DNA of 64,000 nt from Planctomycetia bacterium (GCA_014192425.1 BJHK01000001.1:252623-316622); one strand, 5' to 3'. Counted from the stretch's first letter, positions 37,860 to 46,591 are shown. Made by a program: numbers and translations. The notes: generated by a model from the sequence alone, not told the origin.

Positions 37860-39758
37860 TCAGCTGTGTTCGAGCATCAGGGTCGTCACGGCTGAATCGT
37901 CTAGGCCCGTGACAGTCCATCGAGATCCGGGCTGTGCGTCCCGGTCGAACAGACTCCTTGCCAGCGGGTTCACCAGGTGAGACTCCACCTGATTGCGGAT
38001 TCCTCGCCCACCGTTTGAGAGATCGGCAAGACAGAGGTTCTCTAGCTGTTCGCGTACGGGCTTTGCGATATCGACCTGTATGCCCGTGGCGGCAAGATCC
38101 TTGAGCGTAGCCTTCACCATCTGCTCGAAGATTTCACGGGCAATCGCTGGGCGTATGAAGTCGAAGACAATGATGTTCTCGCCGATCCGGTTCAGGATTT
38201 CCGGCCTATTGAGAACAGCCTTGAAGTGGCGGTCGATTTCAGCCCGGACCTTGGACTTTACGGCATCGGGGGGCTCATCCTGCGACACGTTCAAGACGCG
38301 ATTGCCCTCAGCGTCTTGCCGGTAAATGCCAAGGTTTGACGTGAAAATGATGAACGCCTCCGAGAAATACACCCGGTCACCACGTCCCGAGGTGAGCACG
38401 CCGTCGTCAAGAATCTGCAGAAACTTGTCGAGGATTCTTGGGTGAGCCTTCTCGATCTCGTCAAACAGGATCACACAGAACGGCTTCTCGCGGACGGCGT
38501 TCGTGAGTTCACCGCCGACGTCATAGCCGACATAGCCGGGAGGAGCCCCGATAAGCCGCTGGTCAGAGTGCTCCGCGGAGAACTCTGACATGTCGAAGCG
38601 GATATAGGCCGATTCGTCGCCAAAAAGCAGATTCGTGATGGTCTTCGCAAGTTCTGTCTTGCCGACACCGGTAGGACCCGCCAGAAACGTGACACCTCTC
38701 GGGCGGCCACCACGCTTCGAGGCTCCGACGCCTGTGATGGCTCGCTTGATAATGTCTAGGGCATGCGTGACGGCATGGTCTTGGCCTCGAACACGCTCCG
38801 AAATTGATGCCTTCGCGTTTCGGATCTTGTCTCGATCGATCTTTCGCCACTGGTCGTCTGTGACCCCGACCTTATAGCGACGCACGGCATCTGAGATTCG
38901 GTTGAACGAAAGGTTTTCGTTACGCCCGAGTTGAGCAACGGCGTGTAGGTCCGACAGCAACAGCCCCTCAGTCTCTTCCACGAATTCAGACTGAGCAGTC
39001 GCCAGAGCTTCCGCAGTAGCCTGAGCGGCACCGGGCAGCGTCTTGAGCAGAGCCGGAATAACGGATCGGCGGGCGATATTGTCCGGTTTTGCAACTGGAA
39101 TATGGCGAATCCTGGGATTGCCCATCAGCAGCCAGTCGGGAAGATCCCCCTCTTTGTCCACGATCCACAAGACGGTGTTAAAGAAAGGCTTGCCTTCCGG
39201 GCCGATTGGACGGGCTTTGGCGGTGGCGGAATAGATGTGAGCCCGCGAAAAGAACGGGTGCTCGTCACGAGAAAGCGAGTCACTCCGGACGACCAGTCGA
39301 GCGGCGAAGTCCACGATCAACGCTATGGGTTGGCCGTCGGCGAAAACGACGCGGTCTAAAATGCGGCCGAGTGAGACAAGATCTGTTGCAGTCTGTGCTG
39401 CGGGCTCGCACTTGAGACGTGTGAGAAGCTCGTCTGCAGGTTGAAGACCGCCTGTTATTGATACCAGCCGTGCCCCTCGAACGCAGTCGATGGAAAGGAC
39501 TTCGGCATATCCGGCGGCGTACAACTCGCGAGCTATGGCCGCCTGGAGTGGAATTGTGCTGAAAATACCTGGTTGAACCTCATATGCCTGCAGGTCCTGC
39601 ACGCTTCCGGACAAGACAAACTGACTCTTGAGGGGCAAAAAACGGAGCAGGTCGCGAAGCCACCGTGGTTTGTGTTCGCCGCGGCCTGCCGTTGAGCCTG
39701 TGTGCTGGCCTGCGAGTACGGCTGGCTGACCGTCGCTGGGCACTACTGGCTGATTCAT
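37860..39758 (-). CDS. ClpB/AAA_2-type AAA+ ATPase with degenerate N-terminal AAA-like half
   Basis: The start chosen is ATG 39758 behind GGAATACAGCAG; an in-frame ATG at 39806 would add 16 residues. 632 residues. The C-terminal half is a Clp-type AAA+ module with Walker A GPTGVGKT (361-368), PPGYVGYDVGG pore-loop region, Walker B VILFDEIEKAHP (D433/E434), sensor IFTSN and a C-terminal D2-small domain. Residues about 33-240 look like an AAA fold that has lost Walker A (IALIVDFAARLV; TVLWIVDKEGDLPDWLLMGN keeps a Walker-B-like strand and sensor-like MGNP). ClpB/ClpA-type machines thread proteins. It lies 11 bp upstream of the radical-SAM start. It lacks the ClpB N-terminal domain and coiled-coil propeller, so it is not ordinary ClpB. 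Confidence 0.88.
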   Translation of the reverse strand: MNQPVVPSDGQPAVLAGQHTGSTAGRGEHKPRWLRDLLRFLPLKSQFVLSGSVQDLQAYEVQPGIFSTIPLQAAIARELYAAGYAEVLSIDCVRGARLVSITGGLQPADELLTRLKCEPAAQTATDLVSLGRILDRVVFADGQPIALIVDFAARLVVRSDSLSRDEHPFFSRAHIYSATAKARPIGPEGKPFFNTVLWIVDKEGDLPDWLLMGNPRIRHIPVAKPDNIARRSVIPALLKTLPGAAQATAEALATAQSEFVEETEGLLLSDLHAVAQLGRNENLSFNRISDAVRRYKVGVTDDQWRKIDRDKIRNAKASISERVRGQDHAVTHALDIIKRAITGVGASKRGGRPRGVTFLAGPTGVGKTELAKTITNLLFGDESAYIRFDMSEFSAEHSDQRLIGAPPGYVGYDVGGELTNAVREKPFCVILFDEIEKAHPRILDKFLQILDDGVLTSGRGDRVYFSEAFIIFTSNLGIYRQDAEGNRVLNVSQDEPPDAVKSKVRAEIDRHFKAVLNRPEILNRIGENIIVFDFIRPAIAREIFEQMVKATLKDLAATGIQVDIAKPVREQLENLCLADLSNGGRGIRNQVESHLVNPLARSLFDRDAQPGSRWTVTGLDDSAVTTLMLEHS

Positions 39759-39885
39759 CTGCTGTATTCCGAGGTTTTCGGGTGGCCTGAAAAGCCTGAG
39801 GGCCATTCTTCAGAGGGGCAGTCTGCCATTAGTGCGAGGGGGCAGCCAGAGCCTGGCTGCGTCGCGGCGACAAATCGAGGCGACT

Positions 39886-40851
39886 TCATTCTCTCACCAC
39901 GGTCGTCTTGCCCTCTGTCCACGGATTCCCGCTCAGGGCCCCGAGCACGCAGAAAAAGTGCAGAACAAGCCCCGGCACGAACAACGCCAGGTAGCCCAGG
40001 AAGACGAAGACGAACCACACGATGCCGTTGAGGATCTGGCCCTTGTAGAGCTGGCCAAGCCCGGGCACGAAGAAGCTCAAAACCGCCGCGAGACCGGGGC
40101 TCCAACGTTGGATCGGCGGCTGGTTGATGACCACCACCTGGCTCGCGCCTGCCGGGGCAGCGGGCACGTATTCAGCCTGTTGGTTGGCCAACACGGCTGC
40201 CGGGACGGGCGGGGCTTCTCTGGCGGCCTGCTCCTGGGCGATCCTGGCGGCCTCAACGTCGAGCCGCTGCTTCTCCAGAGCCAGTTCCTTGGCCCGCAGG
40301 CGACGCTCCGCGGCCTCCTTTGACGCCTTGCCGATGTTCTCAATGGCCTGCCCAACCAGCCGGCCGACCTCGACGTAGAGCCCAACCGCCGCGATGAAGA
40401 GGCCGCTCAGGGTGAACGCCAGAGCAATCCTGGATTGGGCGATCACCGTGAAGGCGATGCCCAAGGCTGCCAGGAACCCGCCGCAGGCCGCAACGATGTG
40501 TCGCGGGGCAAGTTGATCCCAAGGGATTTCAGGGGCTCTGGGCCGGGTGTGCCGCCGGGTTTCCTTCGGCGAGGGTGCGGGAATACTGGGCGGCGTGGTG
40601 GCTGTTTCGGACCGGGTCGGGGCCTCTTCGCGAGTTGGTCTCAGGCCGGCAATCGTCTTGTGCAGGACATCCCCCAAGGGATTCGCGAAAACGCCATCTG
40701 CTGATCGGGCAGGCACCCAGTCAACCATTCCCGACTGCCACACGAGGTCGTCGGGGGCCAGCCAACCATCCGCCGCCATGCTCTTGAGCTTGGCGAGCGA
40801 GACGGGGCCGCGCCGCTCGCTGCTTTTCACGTAGTACCAGGCGTCAGGCAT
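39886..40851 (-). CDS. GYF_2 domain membrane protein with TM2-like C-terminus
   Basis: A 321-residue protein. Residues 1-60 are a GYF_2 (DUF4339) domain (WYYVKSSERRGPVSLAKLKS; LVWQSGMVDWVPA). Two transmembrane helices lie at about 130-175 (FLAALGIAFTVIAQ, FTLSGLFIAAVGLYV). A charged coiled coil (AERRLRAKELALEKQRLDVE) and a Pro/Ala linker follow. The C-terminus is TM2-like (VLSFFVPGLGQLYKGQILNG). The protein is probably in the inner membrane with the GYF_2 domain cytoplasmic. It is the first gene of the minus-strand cluster and 127 bp upstream of the AAA+ gene. The GYF_2 match with the AAA+ protein of the type I operon suggests a shared partner. Membership of the downstream operon is likely but not proven. 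Confidence 0.8.
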   Translation of the reverse strand: MPDAWYYVKSSERRGPVSLAKLKSMAADGWLAPDDLVWQSGMVDWVPARSADGVFANPLGDVLHKTIAGLRPTREEAPTRSETATTPPSIPAPSPKETRRHTRPRAPEIPWDQLAPRHIVAACGGFLAALGIAFTVIAQSRIALAFTLSGLFIAAVGLYVEVGRLVGQAIENIGKASKEAAERRLRAKELALEKQRLDVEAARIAQEQAAREAPPVPAAVLANQQAEYVPAAPAGASQVVVINQPPIQRWSPGLAAVLSFFVPGLGQLYKGQILNGIVWFVFVFLGYLALFVPGLVLHFFCVLGALSGNPWTEGKTTVVRE

Positions 40852-40883
40852 GGGGCAGCCCTAGGGGAGCCTGAACACAGAAC

Positions 40884-41234
40884 ATGCCGCACGGACAACG
40901 TTGGTCCGGAGCGTGGATGCCCGCGAAAAGCACGGACCTCCGCAATCGTCGCATGCTCCAGATCCTCGTTGACCAGCCCATCCGGATGGGGGATGCTACC
41001 CGTGGTTGTCGGTTTGGGAAAGGAGGACCCGGTGTGGTCCGCAGCAGGTCACCTCATCCATCTATTGACCTCCATGGAATGACGGGCCAGGACGCACTCA
41101 ACGCGCTCGTGTCATTCTGCAACCGTGTGCATCTCAGCGGCTATCGTGGCTGGGTCACGGTCGTGCACGGCTACGGATCAACAGGAATGGGAGGGGGCAT
41201 CAGGCAGCGGGTGCGAACCCTGGCCGACTTCTGA
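40884..41234 (+). CDS. Small Smr-domain protein
   Basis: A 116-residue frame with the Smr domain in its second half: SIDLHGMTGQDALNAL (LDLHG-type motif) and VTVVHGYGSTGMGGGIRQRV (HGxG motif). Smr domains bind or nick branched DNA or RNA, as in MutS2 tails. The N-terminal about 50 residues have no family. ATG 40884 is used, but 40953 or 40986 are equally possible because only 32 bp separate it from the divergent GYF_2 gene. It stops soon after the HGxG strand, so it may be slightly short of a full domain. The following about 280 bp to the HD gene contain no gene I can support. Confidence 0.62.
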   Translation: MPHGQRWSGAWMPAKSTDLRNRRMLQILVDQPIRMGDATRGCRFGKGGPGVVRSRSPHPSIDLHGMTGQDALNALVSFCNRVHLSGYRGWVTVVHGYGSTGMGGGIRQRVRTLADF

Positions 41235-41515
41235 AGGCACGAGACTGCTCACTCCGGATGGCAGAAGCCAGGAAGCATTTTCTCAGCAGTCGGTCCGAGG
41301 AATCCGAAAACGGCGACCAGACCAACGCACTCTACGCCTGGATCGAACAAAGCTTTGATCGGTCTTATCAGATGTGAGGCCGCGGCTGCTCCTGAAGTTG
41401 CTTGTAGGCGGCGTGCCACGAAACGCCCGTGCAGATTCGGCCCATCCTTCAGCACAGGTGTTTTCCGAACCGTCCTAACGTGGCGAGATGCTCCCGGAGC
41501 GTGAAGGGAAACACG

Positions 41516-42067
41516 ATGCACGACGTTTCAGCCATCATGCGAGTGATCCTCGCTGAATACGCCCTTCCTGTGCGAGGCGATCATGGCGTCGTCCATTGGG
41601 CCCGTGTCATGGAAAACGGTCTCCGAGTAGCCGAGAGAACGGGGGCGGACCTCGAAGTCGTGAGGCTGTTCGCCCTGTTCCATGACTCGCGACGCATCAA
41701 CGAGTACCGCGACGACGATCACGGCCTCAGGGGCGGAGAGTTTGCACACTCTCTACGCGGAAGCCTGGTGCACCTCGATGATGCCCGGTTCGAACTCTTG
41801 TTCGAGGCCTGCCGGCTGCACACCGACGGTCATACAGACGGTGACGAAACCCTTCAGGCATGCTGGGACGCTGACAGGCTTGATCTGGGCCGTGTGGGAA
41901 TCATGCCGCGGCCCAATCGGTTGTGCACGGACGCAGCACGGGAGTTGCTCAACTGGTCGCATCAGCGGGCCGTCACCGGCTATCAGCCACTCGAGGTTCT
42001 CGCCGAGTGGGGAATGAGGTTCTTGCAGAGTGGGGAATTCGGGACACGAAGCCCGGGAAATCCCTAG
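41516..42067 (+). CDS. HD-domain phosphohydrolase-like protein
   Basis: ATG at 41516 is preceded by GAAGGGAAACACG; 183 residues. Metal ligands of an HD domain are visible: GDHGVVHWARV (first His), LFALFHDSRRINEY (HD pair), LHTDGHTDGDE (further His/Asp) and CWDADRLDLGRVG (last Asp). Proteins of this size hydrolyse phosphomonoester or nucleotide substrates in the cytoplasm. The neighbours are a Smr protein upstream and two tiny proteins downstream, all on the right shoulder of the less GC-rich region. The exact substrate is unknown. Confidence 0.82.
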   Translation: MHDVSAIMRVILAEYALPVRGDHGVVHWARVMENGLRVAERTGADLEVVRLFALFHDSRRINEYRDDDHGLRGGEFAHSLRGSLVHLDDARFELLFEACRLHTDGHTDGDETLQACWDADRLDLGRVGIMPRPNRLCTDAARELLNWSHQRAVTGYQPLEVLAEWGMRFLQSGEFGTRSPGNP

Positions 42068-42138
42068 CCCGCAGGTCCAAGCGGTAGACGGTTTCAGGGA
42101 AGCAGCTCCACCCATCTCAATCGAGGGCTCAACGCAAC

Positions 42139-42384
42139 ATGGTCCGATTCGGCTTCCGAATCCCTTCGCTCAAGAAACGCCTCTCGGCCAGGACGAGCTT
42201 GAAGCGGTACGTCCGGCACAGCCTTGGCCTGAAAGCACCTCGCGGCTGGGGCTGGCTCACGAACCCGAGGAAAGCCGCCTACAACCGGGTCTACAATCGG
42301 ACGACACGGGGATGCCTGGTAGGGCTAGCGTTCTGGACCGTAGCCCTGGCCGGTATCGCCGTGGCGGCTGTGTGGGCCCGTTAG
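42139..42384 (+). CDS. Small basic protein with C-terminal transmembrane helix
   Basis: An 81-residue protein. The N-terminus is very basic (SLKKRLSARTSLKRYVRH). A short motif, NPRKAAYNRVYNRTT, follows; I recall similar phrases in small bacterial and phage-associated proteins but cannot name the family. The C-terminal helix (CLVGLAFWTVALAGIAVAAVW) is a clear membrane segment. The ribosome-binding site is weak. The function is unknown; it is a tail-anchored membrane protein. Confidence 0.6.
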   Translation: MVRFGFRIPSLKKRLSARTSLKRYVRHSLGLKAPRGWGWLTNPRKAAYNRVYNRTTRGCLVGLAFWTVALAGIAVAAVWAR

Positions 42385-42397
42385 CCGGCGACTCCCG

Positions 42398-42607
42398 ATG
42401 CCCAAGAGTATTCCACGTACCGGCAAGAGGCTCAGGCCAAAGACGGCCGTGAGGGGCAAGCGGTATCTCTGCGCGAAGTGCCGAAAACGCAGTCCGCGGC
42501 CCGTAAGAACCCCGGCCCCGTGGTACTGCCCCAAGTGCCTCGCCCTGATGGCTGAGACACCAACGGCCTCCGTGTGGAGCGAGCCGTCGCGGCGGCGGAG
42601 GAGGTAG
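42398..42607 (+). CDS. Small zinc-ribbon-like protein
   Basis: A 69-residue protein, 13 bp after the preceding small gene. Two CxxC knuckles are present, YLCAKCRK and WYCPKC, which fit a zinc ribbon. N- and C-termini are basic (IPRTGKRLRPKTAVRGKRY; EPSRRRRR), compatible with nucleic-acid binding. No family is recognised. The ribosome-binding site is not obvious. Confidence 0.55.
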   Translation: MPKSIPRTGKRLRPKTAVRGKRYLCAKCRKRSPRPVRTPAPWYCPKCLALMAETPTASVWSEPSRRRRR

Positions 42608-42660
42608 ACGAGCCAGGGAATGGGGCTCGGCATGCTTGAATTCACAGCCAAGCCGACGAC

Positions 42661-43704
42661 CTACGGCCGCTGGTCGGTCGAGGGCTTGAGCCAGAGGTTG
42701 ATGCCGCCGTCCACCGCATGCTCGTCGATCGCCCGCAGTTCGTCGGCCGTGAACGTCGTCTTCTCGGCGGCGGCCGCAAGCTCGCGGATCTGCTCGGGAC
42801 GGCTCGCGCCGACGAGCGCCGACGTCACCTGCGGCTGCCGCAGCACCCAGGCCACCGCCATCTGCGCCAGCGACTGGCCGCGGGCCCGGGCGATGTCGTT
42901 GAGGGCCCGGACGTGCGCCAGGTTCGCCGCGCTCAAGTGCTCGTGCTTCAGCGACCCGCCGCCGGGCCGGTTGATGCGGGCGTCGGCGGGGACGCCGGCG
43001 AGGTACTTGTCGGTGAGCAGGCCCTGGGCGAGCGGGCTGAAGGCGATGCAGCCGACCCCCTCGGCGCGGAGCGTGTCGAGGAGTTCCGCCTCCACCCAGC
43101 GGTTGAGCATGCTGTAGGAAGGCTGGTGGATGAGCAGCGGCACGCCCATCTGCCGGAGGAGCGCGACCGCCTCGCGGGTCTTTCCGGGAGAGTAGCTGGA
43201 GATGCCGACGTACAGCGCCTTCCCCTGCCGGACCGCCGTCTCCAACGCCCCCATCGTCTCCTCGAGGGGCGTGTCGGGATCGAAGCGGTGGGAATAGAAG
43301 ATGTCCACGTAGTCGAGCCCCATCCGGGCGAGGCTCTGGTCGAGGCTGGCGAGGACGTGCTTGCGGCAGCCGCCCCCCTGGCCATACGGCCCCGGCCACA
43401 TGTCCCAGCCGGCCTTCGACGAGATCACGAGCTCGTCCCGGTAGGGACGGAAGTCGCGGCGCATGTGGGTGCCGAAGTTGCTCTCCGCGCTGCCGTACGG
43501 GGGGCCGTAGTTATTGGCCAGGTCGAAGTGGTTGATGCCCAGGTCGAAGGCGGTGCGGAGCATCGCCCGCTGCGTCTCCAGGGGCGTCGTGTCGCCGAAG
43601 TTGTGCCACAGGCCGAGCGTGATCGCCGGCAGCCGCAGGCCGCTATGGCCACAGGTCCGGTAGGGCATCGAGTCGTAGCGGCCGGCGGCGGCGACGGAGG
43701 TCAT
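42661..43704 (-). CDS. yghZ: Aldo/keto reductase, L-glyceraldehyde 3-phosphate reductase type
   Basis: ATG 43704 (preceded by GGAAATCC) gives 347 residues, the same size as YghZ. AKR hallmarks are seen: FDLANNYGPPYGSAE (catalytic Asp and Tyr), VISSKAG (Lys), YVDIFYSHRFD (His), SYSPGKT and a C-terminal NADP site (SALVGASRPEQIREL). Members reduce L-glyceraldehyde 3-phosphate and methylglyoxal using NADPH in the cytoplasm. The GC-rich composition returns here, so this is the first backbone gene to the right of the island. RNase D follows upstream on the same strand. Confidence 0.9.
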   Translation of the reverse strand: MTSVAAAGRYDSMPYRTCGHSGLRLPAITLGLWHNFGDTTPLETQRAMLRTAFDLGINHFDLANNYGPPYGSAESNFGTHMRRDFRPYRDELVISSKAGWDMWPGPYGQGGGCRKHVLASLDQSLARMGLDYVDIFYSHRFDPDTPLEETMGALETAVRQGKALYVGISSYSPGKTREAVALLRQMGVPLLIHQPSYSMLNRWVEAELLDTLRAEGVGCIAFSPLAQGLLTDKYLAGVPADARINRPGGGSLKHEHLSAANLAHVRALNDIARARGQSLAQMAVAWVLRQPQVTSALVGASRPEQIRELAAAAEKTTFTADELRAIDEHAVDGGINLWLKPSTDQRP

Positions 43705-43746
43705 GATGGATTTCCAGCCGGGTGATGGAGCCACGCGACCGGCGGG

Positions 43747-44958
43747 CTAGCGGCTGTCGCCGCGGTCGATGACGAGCGGATCGTGGGCGCGGACGTCGCC
43801 GATCCGCAGGCTGGCCCGGCCGGCGAGCAGATCGTCGACGATCGTGCCCACCGCCTCGGCCCGCCAGCCCGAGGCCAGGAGCGGCCGCCGGTCGTCGTCG
43901 AAGTAACCGAGCTTGTGGGCCAGCAGGTCGCGCATGTCGGAGGCGGTGCCGACGAGCGCCGGGGCCAGGTGCATCTGCCGGCAGGCACCGGCGATCGCCG
44001 TGGCGAGGAACTGGCCGAGCATGGCCAACTGCGGTGGGGGCGCGCGATGCCGCTCGCCGCCGGGGCACTCCTCGTCGGGCAGTTCCAGGCCGCGGGCGAT
44101 CGCCTCCGCGATCCCCTTGAGGATGTGCCGGAGGTCGGACCGCTGCATGCCGCGGATGGCGGAGATCTGCTGCGGGTCGGCGCTCTTCCGCTTGCAGAGC
44201 TCGACGAGCAGGTCGTCGCGAAGCACGCGGCGCGGCGGCATGTCGCGTTCCTCGGCGATCTCGTCGCGCCAGTGCCAGAGCTCGCGGGCGATCGCCAGCT
44301 CGCGGCGCGACAGGCCGTTGAGCCCCGCCACGCGGCGCCAGCGCTTGCGGACGAACGACTCCTCGACGTCGTCCTGCCAGGCCGCCATCTCCTCGGCCAT
44401 CCAGGCCGTGCGACCGAGCGAAGCGAGCTGGTTCTGCAGCCGCTGCCAGAGCTCCTCGAGGTGCCGGACATCGTCCACCGCGTACTGCAACTGGGCCTGC
44501 GTCAGCGGCCGCTGCCGCCAGTCGGTTCGCGTCTCCCCCTTGCCGGTCGCGAGGCCGAGGAAGCGGCGGACGATCGAGGCGTAGCCGGCGGGATAGTCGT
44601 GGTCGACGAGCCCCGCCGCCACCTGGACGTCGAACAGCGCCGCCGGCCGGGCGCGGATCGCCTGGAGGATGAACCCCATTTCCTCGCGGCCGGCGTGGAC
44701 GACGGTCGTCCGGCCCGGCTCGGCGAGGAGCCGCCAGAAGGGCTGGAGGTCGCGGACGGCCAGCGTATCGACGACCGCGAGGATCCCCGGGGCGGCCACC
44801 TGCAGGAGGCAGAGTTGGCTGCGGTAGGTGTGCTCCGACACGAACTCGGTGTCGAAAGCGACGTGCGGCTGGTGGGAGAGCCGGTCCACGAGGTCGTGGA
44901 ACTGCTGCTCGGACGTGACGATCTCGAAATCGTCGCGAGGTCTGCGGGCGGAGGACAC
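43747..44958 (-). CDS. rnd: Ribonuclease D
   Basis: A 403-residue protein with a GTG start. The DEDDy exonuclease motifs are present: AFDTEF (motif I), VVHAGREEMGFI (motif II) and QLQYAVDDVRHLEELW (motif III with Tyr). The HRDC domain follows (RRELAIARELWHWRDEIAEE; LLVELCKRKSADPQ). RNase D trims the 3' ends of tRNA precursors and other structured RNAs. It is 16 bp downstream of the antiporter gene on the same strand. Confidence 0.94.
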   Translation of the reverse strand: MSSARRPRDDFEIVTSEQQFHDLVDRLSHQPHVAFDTEFVSEHTYRSQLCLLQVAAPGILAVVDTLAVRDLQPFWRLLAEPGRTTVVHAGREEMGFILQAIRARPAALFDVQVAAGLVDHDYPAGYASIVRRFLGLATGKGETRTDWRQRPLTQAQLQYAVDDVRHLEELWQRLQNQLASLGRTAWMAEEMAAWQDDVEESFVRKRWRRVAGLNGLSRRELAIARELWHWRDEIAEERDMPPRRVLRDDLLVELCKRKSADPQQISAIRGMQRSDLRHILKGIAEAIARGLELPDEECPGGERHRAPPPQLAMLGQFLATAIAGACRQMHLAPALVGTASDMRDLLAHKLGYFDDDRRPLLASGWRAEAVGTIVDDLLAGRASLRIGDVRAHDPLVIDRGDSR

Positions 44959-44974
44959 GCGGGTCAGGCCGGGG

Positions 44975-46591
44975 TTACAGGAAGAGCACGGAGACCAGAA
45001 CGAACACCGGCAGGAGGACGCCGAGGCTGTAAAGAATGTAGCCGAAGAAGCTCGGCATCTTGACCCCCGTCTGCTCGGCGATCGCCTTGACCATGAAGTT
45101 CGGCCCGTTGCCGATGTAGGTCATCGCCCCCAAGAATACGGCGCCGAGACTGATCGCGGCCAATCGGGCTGCCTCCTGTCCGGCGAGCCCGTCCCGCGGG
45201 TCGATGCCGGCGGCCTTGAAGAACACGAGGTACGTGGGGGCGTTGTCGAGGACGCTCGACAGCGACCCGGTGGCCCAGAAGAAGGCCCGCGGCGAATCGA
45301 TCCCCAGGCTCGCCCCGTGCTCGTGGAGCAGGGCGAGCGCCGGCTGCATGCAGATGAAGATGCCGACGAACAGCGCCGCCACCTCGATGATCGCGCCGTA
45401 GTTGAAGCCGTTCAATCGCCGGGTCTCGCGGTTGCCGAAGAACAGCGACAGGCCGACGAGCGCCAAGAGCACCGCCTCGCGCAGGAAGATCCACGGGTGC
45501 CAGTCGGTGCCGGGCAGCGACTTGGAGGGATCGAGGAGGGCGACGGCGGCAATCACGCCCGCCATCAGGACCGCGTTGGGCCAGAGCCCGGTGATGCGGA
45601 GCGCGCCGGCGAGCCGCTGGTCGCGGATGATGTCGCGAGCCTCCTCACGCGGGTGGGCGAAGAACGTGTCCCAGGCCCAGTAGATGGCGATGAGCAGGCC
45701 GTTGGTCAGCAGCCACGGCTTCCAGAGGGAGAGCGTCCAGAGGAAGTCGACCCCCTCCAGGTAGCCGAGAAACAGAGGCGGGTCGCCGATCGGCAGGAGC
45801 AGGCCGCCGCAGTTGCAGACCACGAAGATGAAGAACACCACCGTGTGGGCGACGATCCGGCGCTCGCGGTTGGTCTCCAGGAGCGGCCGGATGAGGAGCA
45901 TCGCCGCGCCGGTCGTGCCGATGAAGCTCGCGGCCAGACCGCCGGCGGCGATGAAGGCGGCGTTGACCGTCGGCGTGGCGGCGAGGTCGCCCTCGATCCG
46001 CACGCCGCCGGTGATGACGTACAGCGCGAACAGGAGGACGATGAAGGGGACGTACTCGGCGAGCAGGGCGTTGGCGAGCACGGCGGCCGCCGTGGCCCAC
46101 GACGGGCCGGCCGCGGCCGGGGCCACGACCGCATGGGCGGGGAAGTGGAGATCGACCGGCTGGCGGTGGACGAACACGTAATAGCCGAGCGTGACGGCCG
46201 CCAGCAGTCCGGCCACGAGGAGTTTGCTCGAATTGTGCTCCCACCAGTGGGACAGGCCGGGCGCGAGCGGAAGGATGGCGATCGCCGCCAGGAGCAGCGC
46301 GAAGGGAAGGACAGTGAACGGCGGCGGTGCCGCGCCGGCATGGTCGGCCCCGGCGTGCGGCGCCGCGGCCGCGCGATCGGCGGCGTGGCCGTCGGCGGCT
46401 CCCGTGCCGTCCGCCGCGTGGGGCGTCGCGTGGGCCGCTTGTGCGGAGACGAGCAAATCACGACCATGTTGGGGCCAGCCGGCGATCGCCGCCACGGCGT
46501 AGCCAAGCAGAACTACGACGATGCCGGCGAGCGTCAAATCGCGGCCGCCTCTGCCCGGATGTCGTTGTCCGGCATGCTGGGCGTCGGTCAT
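44975..46591 (-). CDS. Sodium/proton antiporter-like (CitMHS_2/NhaD group) membrane protein
   Basis: ATG 46591 is preceded by GAGGAGACC; 538 residues. After an N-terminal helix and a His/Ala/Asp-rich loop (about 45-80, AAHATPHAADGTGAADGHAA), about eleven transmembrane helices follow. The loop could bind metal. Characteristic NhaD/CitMHS features are FIGTTGAAMLLIRPLLETN, CNCGGLLLPIGDPPLFLGYL and ATGSLSSVLDNAPTYLVFFK. These are polytopic ion transporters of the inner membrane. The transported ion cannot be told from sequence: Na+/H+ is the usual annotation and citrate is an alternative. It is divergent from a small membrane protein. Confidence 0.85.
   Translation of the reverse strand: MTDAQHAGQRHPGRGGRDLTLAGIVVVLLGYAVAAIAGWPQHGRDLLVSAQAAHATPHAADGTGAADGHAADRAAAAPHAGADHAGAAPPPFTVLPFALLLAAIAILPLAPGLSHWWEHNSSKLLVAGLLAAVTLGYYVFVHRQPVDLHFPAHAVVAPAAAGPSWATAAAVLANALLAEYVPFIVLLFALYVITGGVRIEGDLAATPTVNAAFIAAGGLAASFIGTTGAAMLLIRPLLETNRERRIVAHTVVFFIFVVCNCGGLLLPIGDPPLFLGYLEGVDFLWTLSLWKPWLLTNGLLIAIYWAWDTFFAHPREEARDIIRDQRLAGALRITGLWPNAVLMAGVIAAVALLDPSKSLPGTDWHPWIFLREAVLLALVGLSLFFGNRETRRLNGFNYGAIIEVAALFVGIFICMQPALALLHEHGASLGIDSPRAFFWATGSLSSVLDNAPTYLVFFKAAGIDPRDGLAGQEAARLAAISLGAVFLGAMTYIGNGPNFMVKAIAEQTGVKMPSFFGYILYSLGVLLPVFVLVSVLFL

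Noticed and set aside
37849-37920. Longer start for the radical-SAM gene
   Set aside because: It would overlap the AAA+ gene by 61 bases; GTG 37848 has a clear GAGAGG site after the AAA+ stop.
42718-45063. Plus-strand frames of 300-430 residues opposite aldo/keto reductase and rnd
   Set aside because: Antisense shadows of well recognised enzymes in GC-rich DNA.
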